Shown one piece after another: positions 11,701-18,903 of a stretch of DNA of 64,000 nucleotides. Numbering within the stretch: position 1 is the first letter of the stretch; the number at the start of each line of letters is the position of its first letter. Origin of the DNA: Sphingobacteriales bacterium (lineage in GTDB: Bacteria > Bacteroidota > Bacteroidia > Chitinophagales > CAIOSU01); contig JAIXUD010000022.1 of the NCBI GenBank assembly GCA_027483645.1, positions 248,001-312,000 of the forward strand. The letters are read 5' to 3'. The notes beneath the pieces are model-generated. The model ran no database searches. It worked only from the letters and a program-made list of their open reading frames with translations, and was not told the DNA's origin. The position numbers and the translations under genes were made by a program.

Positions 11701-14700
11701 TGTAACGAGCTTGGGCGGTTGCTCTACCTCGGCCACTGGAGTTGTGAATGCACAAGCTGGATTGAGCTTAACAACATATGTGCAGAATGTACAGTGCGGC
11801 GGCTCGCTGGGCTCCATAACCGTAATGACTAGTGGTATACCGCCACTCAATTACCAATGGGAAGATAATATTGGTTCAACATTGCCTTTTATTGGCGCAT
11901 TTGCTTCGGGCTTAACAACCGGCAATTACCGTGTTACCGTTACCGATGCCAATGGCTGCCAAGGCGAAGCATACGTATATGTAGGCTTTGATGATGGGTT
12001 TGACATAGATTACACCTCCGTGCCTACCTCTTGTTATGGACTACTTGACGGGTCGGCTACGGTAACACCACTAGGTGGTACTGGTCCCTACAGCTACGAA
12101 TGGGTAGACCAATATGAGAATGACCTAGGGGTAGTTGGACCAACAATTACCGGCGTAGGTGCTGGTGCCTACGGTGTAACCGTTACGGATGCAAACGGTT
12201 GCAGCAGCAGAATGGAAGTATATATATTGGGTACTGATTGTTGCGAACCATACTATATAGAAACCCATACCATAATTGACCAAAGCGTGGTATCGGCTTA
12301 TGCAGCAGGTGCGCATATAGTATGGCCTCCACAAGTATATGTAAGAGAGCTTTTATCCATACCGCCCGATGTGGAAATTCTGGATATTACCAATACCGAT
12401 GTGGTATTTGATGCTGACGGGGGTATCCAGTTTTCGGGTATTACCCATTTAAGGGCCAACAATTCCGTATTCAGGCCTTGTGATGAAAACTTGAACTGGG
12501 TGGGCATGCTGTTCCACGAAAACAGTACTGGGCAGATAAACAGCTCCACCTTTAAAAATGCCGCTGCTGCAACTGTTATGATCGAAAACACCTCAACAGG
12601 TGTGGCTATAAACAACAACCTGTACAAAAACTGTATTGTGAGCGTAGCCGTAATAAATAGCATAAGCAACGAACCTATAACCGGCAACACCTTTATGAGG
12701 GACGACCATTACCATACCTTTGTGCCGCCTCCTATTGTACTGCCATTCCCTCCAGGTGAAAACAGGTTTATCTTTATGATGGATGCCACGGTTACCAAAT
12801 TGATATCGGAAAACGACTTTATCAATACCCAAATTACTCCAGTTGCCTTGAGTTATGGTATTTTCTTAGATGGGGCTAATGCCAATATCTCTAAAAACAA
12901 CTTTGCGAATGTATGGCGTGTGCTGGATATGGAGTTGGTACCCGATTATATGAACTTTACCGATAATGAGATTTCATATCAAGAAGGGTATGAAGAACAT
13001 ACCAGCGGTATCCACACCATTAGTATGTACGACATCAACAGCAGCGCCGCTATCTATATCGGTACCAATACTTTTAATTGCCAGCATTCGGTAGGCGATT
13101 TTAATTCCCCTACCAACAACGTTGCCATATTTGGAACGGTAGCCGACAACGTAATTATATTGGAAAACGAGTTCAAAGGCTATAGCGTGCCTATTGAGTT
13201 TCACGGTTCTGGAAATGCCACCATTGCATTTAACAAAATTGAACAGTTTGAAGAGCAAGGCATCTATATGAGTGGCGCCAATGGGCTTCAGATATTCTTC
13301 AATGAAATTAACGGCATTGGTGCACTAACTGAATTCCCAGGTGCGGGTATCCATATCGTGGAGCCTAGCAGTCAAATGATAGTGATAAGGAATAAGATTT
13401 CCATGAACGGTATAGGTATTAATCCGAACGATCCTGCTGCAGTTGCAGGCGTATGCAATGGCATCGAGTATAGCAAAACATCTAATTCCGTGTATATGCC
13501 TACCGTACCTTCGGCCGAGCACTTCATTATGGATAACTGCATATACGACACTAAAACGGCTATGCACTTCTATGGCGTAAACTTTAACCCCACAGCTACT
13601 AATACCCTACCAGTGTTCTCCAATAACTATCTATACAATTACACCGATTTCGGAGTATATATAGATGATTATAGAGGCAACGCATCAAGCCCAGCCACAG
13701 GTGATATTGGTACCAATGCTGCTGTGCCACATACTGCTGGTAGAAACTCGTTTATAAGCAACTACCTAAGCTTCCCGGTAACCTGGGGTGGGGCTATGGA
13801 TATATTCAGCTTAACGAATCCGATATATTCATTTGGCAACTCTGATAACTTGGTAGTAAACCCTAATGTGTATAACGTGAACGACGATGTGGTTTTCACT
13901 TCCAACACTAGTTGTGGTAATATGATAGGCAACAATGAGTACGAAATGCCTGATGATGTTACCATGTTCCGAATTATGGATGAAAGCGTTTGGGTAGATG
14001 AAAACAGGTATGAAGCTGAAGAACTGGATGTAATAAAATCAAGTAATACGCAACACCCGGTTACCAAAGTAGGCAATACCTACCAGTTGGCAAGCAACTA
14101 TCTGGAAGTGGTAGAACAGGTAATAACCCGCCGGATGGAGTTCAGCATCAAAACGCTGTCGCTATTGAGAGGCAATAATAATGACATGGATGTGTTCCAT
14201 GCAGGCATTAATGGTTCGGGCCTGCTGGCCGCCGATGAGTTATTGCACTTCAACTACACTTACCTACAAATTAAGAAAGACGATGTAGGTATGGCTACCT
14301 TGATAAACGGTGCTACATCCAGCGACCCTGATATGCTGGAGTGGATTCAGCTTAAGAAGATTGGGTTGAACCTTAAAGGCTTCAACATGTTGTTTGAAGC
14401 GCCGCCAGTCACCGATATTGCCACCTTAAGGGCTATATCGCAAAGGAATGGCAAATATGCCAATATGGCTCAAGGCAAGCTTAACGCATTGCTAGGCGGC
14501 CACGACCATATCTTTGCTATGCCTGAACCGCCACATGCACCAAAACGTGCGGAGGGGGATGAATTGGCTACGCAAGGTAATATGGCTATGGTGTACCCTA
14601 ACCCATTTAGTGGCTCATTCCAATTGGTTTATCAAATCGGGGAAGATATGGTGAATGCAAAGGCATATGTAACCGACATTCTAGGCCAAACACTTATGAC

Positions 14701-14830
14701 CATTCCATTGATAAACCAAAACGGTGTTATCGAGTTTGACTTGTCTCACCACGCCAACGGTATTTACTTCTTAACCGTGATGAACGGAGATGAACGCTTT
14801 ACCGTGCAAAAAGTGGTAAAAGGGCTATAA
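2729..14830 (+). CDS. Giant SprB-repeat adhesin with beta-helix and T9SS type A sorting domain
   Basis: A 4033-residue secreted protein, among the largest a bacterium makes. Residues 1-24 are a signal peptide (cleavage near ALNAQ). Residues about 25-1780 are beta-rich, with Cys- and Thr-rich repeats that I cannot assign firmly (partly DUF11/Ig-like). From about 1790 to 3170 there are roughly 15 SprB-type repeats of about 75 residues, each with a C-DGSI-GG-Y-Y-W core and ending like YTVTVTDANGC. They are interrupted near 2190-2390 by a jelly-roll-like segment (CEEFDVAPL onward). A right-handed beta-helix (repeated N-F/I turns) spans about 3200-3720. The C-terminus from about 3954 (VYPNPFSGSF, ending VQKVVKGL) is a type A sorting domain. 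Such proteins are exported by the T9SS and held on the surface, where SprB-like examples serve adhesion and gliding. The role here is inferred. Confidence 0.93.
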   Translation: MKPLRLFPALVACLLLFASSALNAQVITVDVNAIPPDVTFCQENVMYELQVENLSMANQEFGIAIDFGNADVANSFAFTIPNGFIETTVGAVVTIHTPLGVGLPPTVGTPLLIEYSVDAYCVDLEDGLVQAISVTNSPEIGAPALVGSYAINSGTLNAPATITSLMPNFPSIDATTTAVNSIDLATGEQGHFSITYTNNGNIDYTGDLELVLSSAFACGAGIVSIDAITVTIGSGSPTPFAGFPVIFPGVTVLEDEDIIVDIAVTLDDCIPGGLDCLAEVVLNWGCNGNLCQQSFQQTLEVTQTTERPWVAVSRISPAPSPSGNSFDYAWDNSCMNTSFGWEYVIINRGDAVAKNVDIDLTSMLGTYTYIDANSIQITINDDRFSTTTLTDFPTPSISTPLLTSGSAHCLSALSHPIDSMYLEIPALQPGENLVIYFETYRCCPNDLAYDQGAYFNHWKLDVDYDHCGSTFNASESLPNGNWYADSYTGVLGTVTQTYEAYNSDNRAGSYIASHVFDGNADLDLIQTYQPDILELTGGQGVCGPAEMFKIRNRTFTGLNANSEYDTQIFTTNGTSGGGATVTGANPAGKFKLEFSWDPGLILDNTPTDPITITNQGITWRPVPGTLIVSTGTNTAEVWFDIQSGFTNDQSGLPVTWTTSFAFRKFFLESDINFYLKACCPLPDNDKIVKAEATVNTLFNPSTGSGCAVCPTDLNCCLIPLSQIVFEVNLHCPGCVAPGIIMDKYTLVRTTLGYADADNDGMPESAPPTGAITSAYDQYEHVNLKGSVVGDELLGVAEGLFVDGDPSVTFAYADWQAYWATHTSNPNPGVAPVAHQFYFEQKITNASLVGLSCTGATLYYIKGSIETPYTLTTFPTSPTADKLLFHVDMDAAFPGMTIDVQAGDKFRFEATYSSCTNPANTVMLSVDNYMYLSVGTLSSGSPFQSGYNQVIDAYRDYFPPLTDPIPNEVFDAVNPFNSTGRNALFYCDAKAGAHHVYRIAREYRELWYNNPGCNKLLEIEVGYKITDDGNDNVFPYEYRYVPRIDTPDLDLGPWLSGSPIGPVKFHINLPQGYMANFLETYTEGLCFENNVQNSIIIARVTDATKMLPNTLLVPGQIIGGMGAVDFSIDPVQVNYTAPYSGAGFYCPTAPYPYPNQNLGNKLVLGDEMFRQGIKFSITPVCSTALSPDAHIATGDAYAIIPDYDSPCDGTNGNDIADNGNTHYLSIPTPSIVVVPQPTTNYGLEYVDYTFTMQVSNGFTASNLYLYFNTADVAFTSHGITVLSITEGSTTHTLSSVASNPNLVHVPLGTLNGAVRTFTVRFALSNCNVAGNTITLPFNYAWSCDGYPDIMDAGITYPPATNLCSAQVPMEVEIAFPNVSLIISQQRGPSPTTCIDYEYRACIRSTNLGGVGNLMATLTLPDEINISMVKVSLGTDLHTVTAVSSVNITGPNTDWTIDISDLTAFSDALPSIVGENGLNNSEGNLCLLVYINIPCAKASYTPVLPVVTIQMTGDRYCGEPIDLITSPTEEGILYTYTGGTVANGCGPFITLTKNCSGNLLFRVTGGPTSAGTYSTAWSHPNPYGLTTFNANTDYNATVTVSSPTVYTVTVTDDATGCMSSKSITLYPVATIDPITASPSTTVCPGTPVVLTTNSNVGVYTWIKRLPAPSVTLYTNTTSNSITVTPTVTTTYRASALFAGSGCTVLSDYTVVVHAVPTPTFVYGNGPILCSYQSTTSIAVTQAANITSYQWSNGAGIISTDPTITVGVGTYTVTVTYTTGCAATATTTITQAAALSLSATVTDASCPGVEDGSIDLMVAGGVPAYSYNWGSEGTTQDISTLGAGSYTVTVTDNIGCIATQIYNISEPAEFFVSLDATDATCHNADDGSITATVTGTSGPFTYHWSTNPSVAGTNTITGLAPGLYSVTVTKGVCTVIESISITEPDAIVITGTVTNVSCYGEDNGSIDITVTGGGGAPGAYTYYWDNGASTEDITGLFAGTYVVDVINDPGCTGTNIFTVTQPDELLVNTVSYNTTACGVADGALEVTISGGTGPYDLDFDGGTLPIFDQIMAGPGTLNIIGVGHGTTNLLITDAHGCEVSTVITVNSNFTSEIEVTTTGCITPGGDNLFAQNLSVNLANGAGGTYTYLWSNGATTAYINNATCGSTYTVTVTDVSGGCTTTASLPLLCLPSTICEEFDVAPLITPAQQTHAFNTFGNGNPGFLSNWRVASGTPQIANSFTIAGVSPFSGNQYALLGLCGGGNNGEGIMLNISGLQPGSYQATMQIRNKTFTGPVRPITIEFALLDNAIPFTYQFLNNCTAIPTLPMAGATSIATYAGFNAQDWVPYTVYFNVPVGGTNDFLWIQPRFTGSVGTQGQDAALLIDHLCISPAATDPLTATADLVDPSCVGDCDGSITVYPAGGVGYGYEYSWVIGNRGYNTPMVPGLCAGTYTVTLVDDNSCGYVQSYSLNDPPQLTVSVTKTDATCTNSNGTATATAAGGTPGYTYAWSHGPTTATVTGLSVGTYIVTAFDSHGCSATDTVDIDSIPMTVNIIATNATCNGSNNGTLTAVPSGGIPLYTYIWSNAMVTQTITVPAGIYSVTVTDATGCIATDTDTIYQPDSLDFNEVITDVSCYGENDGSIYLYTSGGAPVYSYVWSTGSNNSFITGLSAGSYSVTLYDFNGCGKGGYFTVGEPDELDMYINQTNPTACAVADGQIEITLIGGVGPYRYRWSPGGPIAPIPLALGVNSATITGLSAGSYTLTGYDANGCEVGGLSILSTSAGFSLTMSSTGVGCSTPMPNGTATASVGGGPGGPYSWVWSNGGTTSTISGLSTGTYKVTVTNAAGCIATGSVNVTQNVVLASASGNSYSCHYVSGMPLTGTVSASAMGGFGAYTYTWQYPTGIYPTGSTLSGLPPGSYTVTVTDMNGCTGMATATVTNPAPLVATVNTNPATCGNNNGSASVSITGGTAPYSPMWSTGMPAIAIGGLAPGPYSVTVTSLGGCSTSATGVVNAQAGLSLTTYVQNVQCGGSLGSITVMTSGIPPLNYQWEDNIGSTLPFIGAFASGLTTGNYRVTVTDANGCQGEAYVYVGFDDGFDIDYTSVPTSCYGLLDGSATVTPLGGTGPYSYEWVDQYENDLGVVGPTITGVGAGAYGVTVTDANGCSSRMEVYILGTDCCEPYYIETHTIIDQSVVSAYAAGAHIVWPPQVYVRELLSIPPDVEILDITNTDVVFDADGGIQFSGITHLRANNSVFRPCDENLNWVGMLFHENSTGQINSSTFKNAAAATVMIENTSTGVAINNNLYKNCIVSVAVINSISNEPITGNTFMRDDHYHTFVPPPIVLPFPPGENRFIFMMDATVTKLISENDFINTQITPVALSYGIFLDGANANISKNNFANVWRVLDMELVPDYMNFTDNEISYQEGYEEHTSGIHTISMYDINSSAAIYIGTNTFNCQHSVGDFNSPTNNVAIFGTVADNVIILENEFKGYSVPIEFHGSGNATIAFNKIEQFEEQGIYMSGANGLQIFFNEINGIGALTEFPGAGIHIVEPSSQMIVIRNKISMNGIGINPNDPAAVAGVCNGIEYSKTSNSVYMPTVPSAEHFIMDNCIYDTKTAMHFYGVNFNPTATNTLPVFSNNYLYNYTDFGVYIDDYRGNASSPATGDIGTNAAVPHTAGRNSFISNYLSFPVTWGGAMDIFSLTNPIYSFGNSDNLVVNPNVYNVNDDVVFTSNTSCGNMIGNNEYEMPDDVTMFRIMDESVWVDENRYEAEELDVIKSSNTQHPVTKVGNTYQLASNYLEVVEQVITRRMEFSIKTLSLLRGNNNDMDVFHAGINGSGLLAADELLHFNYTYLQIKKDDVGMATLINGATSSDPDMLEWIQLKKIGLNLKGFNMLFEAPPVTDIATLRAISQRNGKYANMAQGKLNALLGGHDHIFAMPEPPHAPKRAEGDELATQGNMAMVYPNPFSGSFQLVYQIGEDMVNAKAYVTDILGQTLMTIPLINQNGVIEFDLSHHANGIYFLTVMNGDERFTVQKVVKGL

Positions 14831-14851
14831 CCCTGTTTTGTTGTGGTGCTC

Positions 14852-14880
14852 AGCGGCCGTTGCATTCTGCAATGGCCGCT
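14852..14880 (+). terminator. Strong hairpin after the giant adhesin gene
   Basis: AGCGGCCGTTGCA and TGCAATGGCCGCT form a 13-bp stem with one G-U pair and a 3-nt loop, 21 bp after the stop. No T-run follows, so it may stabilise the mRNA end rather than terminate efficiently. Confidence 0.5.
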
Positions 14881-14956
14881 GCATTTCAGCAATACTTGGC
14901 TGCTACTAAGTTTATCCGTTTGTATATATTAACTTTAGTAGCGCTCAACTGAAACT

Positions 14957-17884
14957 ATGCCCGAACCATTCCCCCCATTGCTACCGAGATGGTGCTTTGT
15001 AATGTTGCAACTCTTAATAGCTATGCTTTTGTTTATTGCGCCATCACAAGCACAAACATATAGGCACTTTACCACCGCTTCGGGTATGCCTAGCAATGAG
15101 GTATATACGGTTTTTCAAGATAAGGATGGCTATTTATGGTTCGGTACCGATCATGGATTGGTAAGGTATGATGGTAACCGCTTGATAACTTACACTACCA
15201 ACGATGGCCTTACCGATAACACTATTTTTAATATTGAACAAGATAACAATGGCTGTATTTGGCTCTTAACCTTTACTGGAGGTATGTGCTATTACGATGG
15301 TGTCGGGTTTTATCCGCACCCACAAAACGACTCGATAAGGGCATTGTGCCATCAGCAGCTCCCTACTTCCATGATGACGTTGGGCAACATGGAGTTGTGG
15401 CTCGGGTTTAACGATATCGGCATCTACCAGTTTAGCGCAAATGCAACAAAGGCTTACATCCCCAGCGCTACGGTAGATTATAACTCCATTTACCGATTTA
15501 AATTTGGCCCAAAAAAAACTGTTTATGCTGGTTTTAGTGGAAAAACCTTTGCTGAACTGCCAGATAATGGAAGTTGGCAAGTAAACCATTTTAATATTGC
15601 CCAAAGTAGAATCATCGGTCACAACTTTAACTTATTCCCTACTGATGGCAACCAAACAGTGGTGGCTGCGCTTAATCAATTACTAATATTGGCCGATAGC
15701 GAAACAATAAGTAAATATGAATGGGGCCAGAAGGTGCGCCACACCAGTTTAAAAACCCTTGCTGATAGTTCTACTTGGCTTACCAGCATCAATAGCCCCG
15801 TATACCAAGTATCTTTTAAGAACGGCACAATGCAGCTTATCGATTCTTTGAACATTACACGCAAGGCAACAAATATACTTATTGATAACCAGGGAAACTG
15901 CTGGCTAACTACCTTGGGCGAAGGCATATACATGTTGCCCAACAAAAACATAAAGCAAGTAACAATAGATAAAACTGCAGCCGCACAGCCCATCTCTAAC
16001 CTACAGGTAATTGACAACAAACTATATGTAGGATTGCCCGAGAGTAGATACTGGCAGATAGATTCGACTATGAATATTGCAACCGTAAAGGTAGATAGCA
16101 CGGCATCAGCACCCATGAGCTTTATGTTGCAAAACGGAGGGGTGACAACTAATATAAGCGAAACTAATTATTGGCGCAAGCGATATAACAACCCATCCCT
16201 TTTCTACATTTCGAAAATAGTTGAGCTGCCTAATGGCAATACCTTGATAGGCGGAGTTAATGGATTGATGATAATAAGCCCCACGGGTATCTTGTTCAAC
16301 TCAAGTGACATGGGTTTCAGTGGGCGGGTAACATCCATGTGCAAACTAGCCTACCCTCATTATATTATTGGCACTACACTAGGGCTATACTATTTTAATG
16401 TTGACACCAAAAAATTAGTACACGAAAAAGCATTAGGCGAAACAAGAATAACAAGCTGCCATACCAATACTGACAGTACATTTGTGGTTACCACCCGCGG
16501 TAAAGGGATGGTATATTTTAAGCACGATATACCTTACTATGTAAACCAATCCATTGGCCTCATTAGCGATTTGGCTGAAGATTGCTATATAGAAAACGAC
16601 TCCACAATATGGGTAGCCACCTACAAAGGCGTATGCAAAGTGATTTATCATTTCCAAGATGGCCAATTGTACACCCAAATTGCTTACTATTCAAAAGAAG
16701 ATGGCATATGCAGCGATGAGATAAATTCGATAATCGGTTACAACGGGTATATTTGGTTGGGCACCAATAATGGCCTATGCTACTTTGAACCAGAAAGCAT
16801 AGCTAGGGATACAGTGTTGATAGCGCTTTCCTTTGGCAATGTGCATGTTAATGGAGTGTTGCACTCCCTAGATAGCCTAGAACTGGAACATGACCAGAAC
16901 AACATACTTATCAACTTTAATGGCATGTATCATCGCCTGCAAGATAATATGCGCTATAAAGTACGGCTAAACTCAAGCAAGTGGCAATACATAACGCAAA
17001 ACTCCATACAATACTTTAACCTACCACCTGCTCAATACAAGCTGGAGATAGCAGCGGAAAGCAAGTATGGCAAGTACCGATCAGCAATACAAGGCATTAG
17101 CTTCTCCATATCGCAAAGATTTACTGATACGCTCTGGTTTAAGAGTATTATGGGAGGCTTCCTTATAGCTATCATCGTACTTATTGTGTATGCTATAATA
17201 GCCTACCAGCGTGCGAAGGTACGCAACCAGATAAGATATCTTCAAGCAGAGCTAAAGGCCCTAAATTACCAGATAAACCCCCATTTTATTTTCAATACCC
17301 TTAATTCCATTCAACATTTCATCTTAAAAAAAGACAGTAAGTACGCCGCCGAACTACTTACCTCCTTCTCTTCCCTAATTAGGAAAATAATATTGAATGC
17401 CAGGAAGCCATATATAAGTGTTTTGGAAGAAGTAGAATGTTTAAAGGAATATATGGATTTGGAAAAAGTACGTCTTGACAATCAATTTGATTATGAAATT
17501 GTTATCAATAGCGACATCGATATTCAGAAAAAATCTGTTCTACCAATGGTTATACAACCGATAGTGGAGAACAGTATCTGGCATGGCATTATTCCGTCTT
17601 TGAAAAAAGGAAAAATTATTATTACATTCAAGAAGGAAAATAACAGAATAGCTTGTACTATTGAAGATAATGGCATTGGTTTTACCCCTAAAAACAAAAA
17701 CGACAAGAAAAAAAAGAAGAACAACTTATCACTGGCAATGGACAATGTACGTGAACGACTCAAAATTATTGGGGAGCTGAACAACAGCTTGGGCTCGTTT
17801 ACGATTACCCACAAAGGCTCGATTGGGGGAAATGAAAAAGGGACGATTGTTACTATTACATTTCCAACTTTAAAGCACCACTGA
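14957..17884 (+). CDS. Propeller-type sensor histidine kinase, LytS family
   Basis: A 975-residue one-component-style sensor. A signal peptide (ending near SQAQ; an alternative start is the internal Met at 15002) leads into a periplasmic beta-propeller of Reg_prop repeats (DGYLWFGTDHGLVRYDG, GYIWLGTNNGLCYF). A Y_Y_Y-like domain lies near 635-715 and one membrane helix near 728-752. The His_kinase domain has the motif NPHFIFNTLNS, with the acceptor His near 775, and an HATPase part (VENSIWHG, EDNGIGFTP). The usual glycine-rich G2 box is replaced by a lysine-rich stretch and NNLSLAMDNVRERL. Its stop overlaps the next start by one base, so the LytTR regulator is its partner. Propeller kinases often sense polysaccharides, but the ligand here is unknown. 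Confidence 0.92.
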   Translation: MPEPFPPLLPRWCFVMLQLLIAMLLFIAPSQAQTYRHFTTASGMPSNEVYTVFQDKDGYLWFGTDHGLVRYDGNRLITYTTNDGLTDNTIFNIEQDNNGCIWLLTFTGGMCYYDGVGFYPHPQNDSIRALCHQQLPTSMMTLGNMELWLGFNDIGIYQFSANATKAYIPSATVDYNSIYRFKFGPKKTVYAGFSGKTFAELPDNGSWQVNHFNIAQSRIIGHNFNLFPTDGNQTVVAALNQLLILADSETISKYEWGQKVRHTSLKTLADSSTWLTSINSPVYQVSFKNGTMQLIDSLNITRKATNILIDNQGNCWLTTLGEGIYMLPNKNIKQVTIDKTAAAQPISNLQVIDNKLYVGLPESRYWQIDSTMNIATVKVDSTASAPMSFMLQNGGVTTNISETNYWRKRYNNPSLFYISKIVELPNGNTLIGGVNGLMIISPTGILFNSSDMGFSGRVTSMCKLAYPHYIIGTTLGLYYFNVDTKKLVHEKALGETRITSCHTNTDSTFVVTTRGKGMVYFKHDIPYYVNQSIGLISDLAEDCYIENDSTIWVATYKGVCKVIYHFQDGQLYTQIAYYSKEDGICSDEINSIIGYNGYIWLGTNNGLCYFEPESIARDTVLIALSFGNVHVNGVLHSLDSLELEHDQNNILINFNGMYHRLQDNMRYKVRLNSSKWQYITQNSIQYFNLPPAQYKLEIAAESKYGKYRSAIQGISFSISQRFTDTLWFKSIMGGFLIAIIVLIVYAIIAYQRAKVRNQIRYLQAELKALNYQINPHFIFNTLNSIQHFILKKDSKYAAELLTSFSSLIRKIILNARKPYISVLEEVECLKEYMDLEKVRLDNQFDYEIVINSDIDIQKKSVLPMVIQPIVENSIWHGIIPSLKKGKIIITFKKENNRIACTIEDNGIGFTPKNKNDKKKKKNNLSLAMDNVRERLKIIGELNNSLGSFTITHKGSIGGNEKGTIVTITFPTLKHH

Positions 17885-18630
17885 TGAAAATCATTCGTTC
17901 AGCTATTATAGAAGATGAACCAAGAGGCACCCAAACCTTGCTATCACTCATTAAGGAGAATCACCCCGATGTAAGGGTAAGCCGGTTTGCCCGAACGGTT
18001 GCTGAAGCCAAAGAGGCACTCATTGATAAAACCATCAATCTTTTCTTTGCCGATATTGAGCTGCTGGATGGTAACATTTTTGAAGCGCTTGATACCACCA
18101 CACTCGATGCTAGCCAGCACATCGTTTTTATAACGGCGTATAGCGAATATGGGGTACAGGCCTTTAATTATCCTACCATACATTATCTAATGAAACCCAT
18201 TAGCCCGGTTGGGCTAGCCAAGGCAATAGCTAGATACAAGGAAGCCCATATGGGGATGGAGGCCCCTCGTAAAAGTATTGATCCGATAAACAAATTCGAG
18301 CGCGACAAGATATTGTTGCCAACCCAAAATGGCGCCACCTTTATTGATGTGGATACCATATTACGGATTCAATCAGCCAATAAATACTCTATCGTTTTCA
18401 CTTCCGATAAGAAACAGCATATTGTATCAAAACCTTTGCTACGGTTTGAAGAGTTGCTGGTAGAGAAAGGCTTTATAAGGGTACATGATAGCCACCTTAT
18501 TAACATTTACCAAATAACAACCTATATGAAAGGCAAAGGAGGGGAGGTAGTAATGTCGGATGGCAGTCATGTGCCAATTTCGTCTCGAAGGAAGGACATG
18601 CTATCAGAATTGCTGAAGCTTACACTATAA
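17884..18630 (+). CDS. LytTR-family response regulator
   Basis: A 248-residue transcription factor. The receiver domain (about 1-125) shows the acidic cluster E10-D11-E12, the phospho-acceptor D57 in LFFADIELLDG, and a lysine in the YLMKPI motif. A LytTR DNA-binding domain fills about 140-245 (FIDVDTILRIQSANKYSIV; GFIRVHDSHLINI; VPISSRRKDML). The start ATG overlaps the TGA of the upstream LytS-type kinase (ATGA arrangement), so the two are translationally coupled. This is the common Bacteroidota LytS/LytTR pair. Regulated genes cannot be identified here, although the giant adhesin gene just upstream is a candidate by position only. Confidence 0.93.
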   Translation: MKIIRSAIIEDEPRGTQTLLSLIKENHPDVRVSRFARTVAEAKEALIDKTINLFFADIELLDGNIFEALDTTTLDASQHIVFITAYSEYGVQAFNYPTIHYLMKPISPVGLAKAIARYKEAHMGMEAPRKSIDPINKFERDKILLPTQNGATFIDVDTILRIQSANKYSIVFTSDKKQHIVSKPLLRFEELLVEKGFIRVHDSHLINIYQITTYMKGKGGEVVMSDGSHVPISSRRKDMLSELLKLTL

Positions 18631-18724
18631 AGCAAGGTTTGATACCACTCTCTATTCGGCAACCTATAATTAAAACGAGACCATGAGCCCCCTAAAATTT
18701 GCATCCATATTGTGGAAGTGGTAT

Positions 18725-18799
18725 TGGTGATCTCGGCGGGAATCGAACCCACATCAAAAGTTTAGGAAACTTCTATTCTATCCGTTGAACTACGAGATC
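18725..18799 (-). tRNA. tRNA-Arg (anticodon CCU)
   Basis: The minus strand folds into a full cloverleaf. The acceptor stem is GATCTCG/CGAGATC and the D stem GTTC/GAAT. The anticodon stem GAAGT/ACTTT encloses loop TTCCTAA, and the T arm is GTGGG-TTCGATT-CCCGC. The discriminator is A and the CCA is encoded (18725-18727). Anticodon CCT reads the AGG arginine codon. It stands alone between convergent genes. Confidence 0.93.
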
Positions 18800-18853
18800 A
18801 AAATGCGGACTCAAAGATAGGCTATTTCTGCTTTTATGGAAAGCATTGAAAAC

Positions 18854-18884
18854 AAAAAGGCCTCTTGGGTACACCAAGAGGCCT
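18854..18884 (-). terminator. Rho-independent terminator for the secreted hydrolase gene
   Basis: AGGCCTCTTGG and CCAAGAGGCCT form a perfect 11-bp stem with a 5-nt loop. On the minus strand a run of five T follows, 20 bp past the stop of the gene ending at 18904. Confidence 0.8.
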
Positions 18885-18903
18885 CTATATAGGTTTGTAT
18901 TGG

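Noticed and set aside
2674-14076. Many antisense open frames inside the giant adhesin gene
   Set aside because: They are frame shadows of Thr/Gly-rich repeats, with no starts, motifs or neighbours to support them.
18725-18799. Integration site for a mobile element at the tRNA-Arg gene
   Set aside because: There is no integrase gene and no second copy of the tRNA 3' end nearby.
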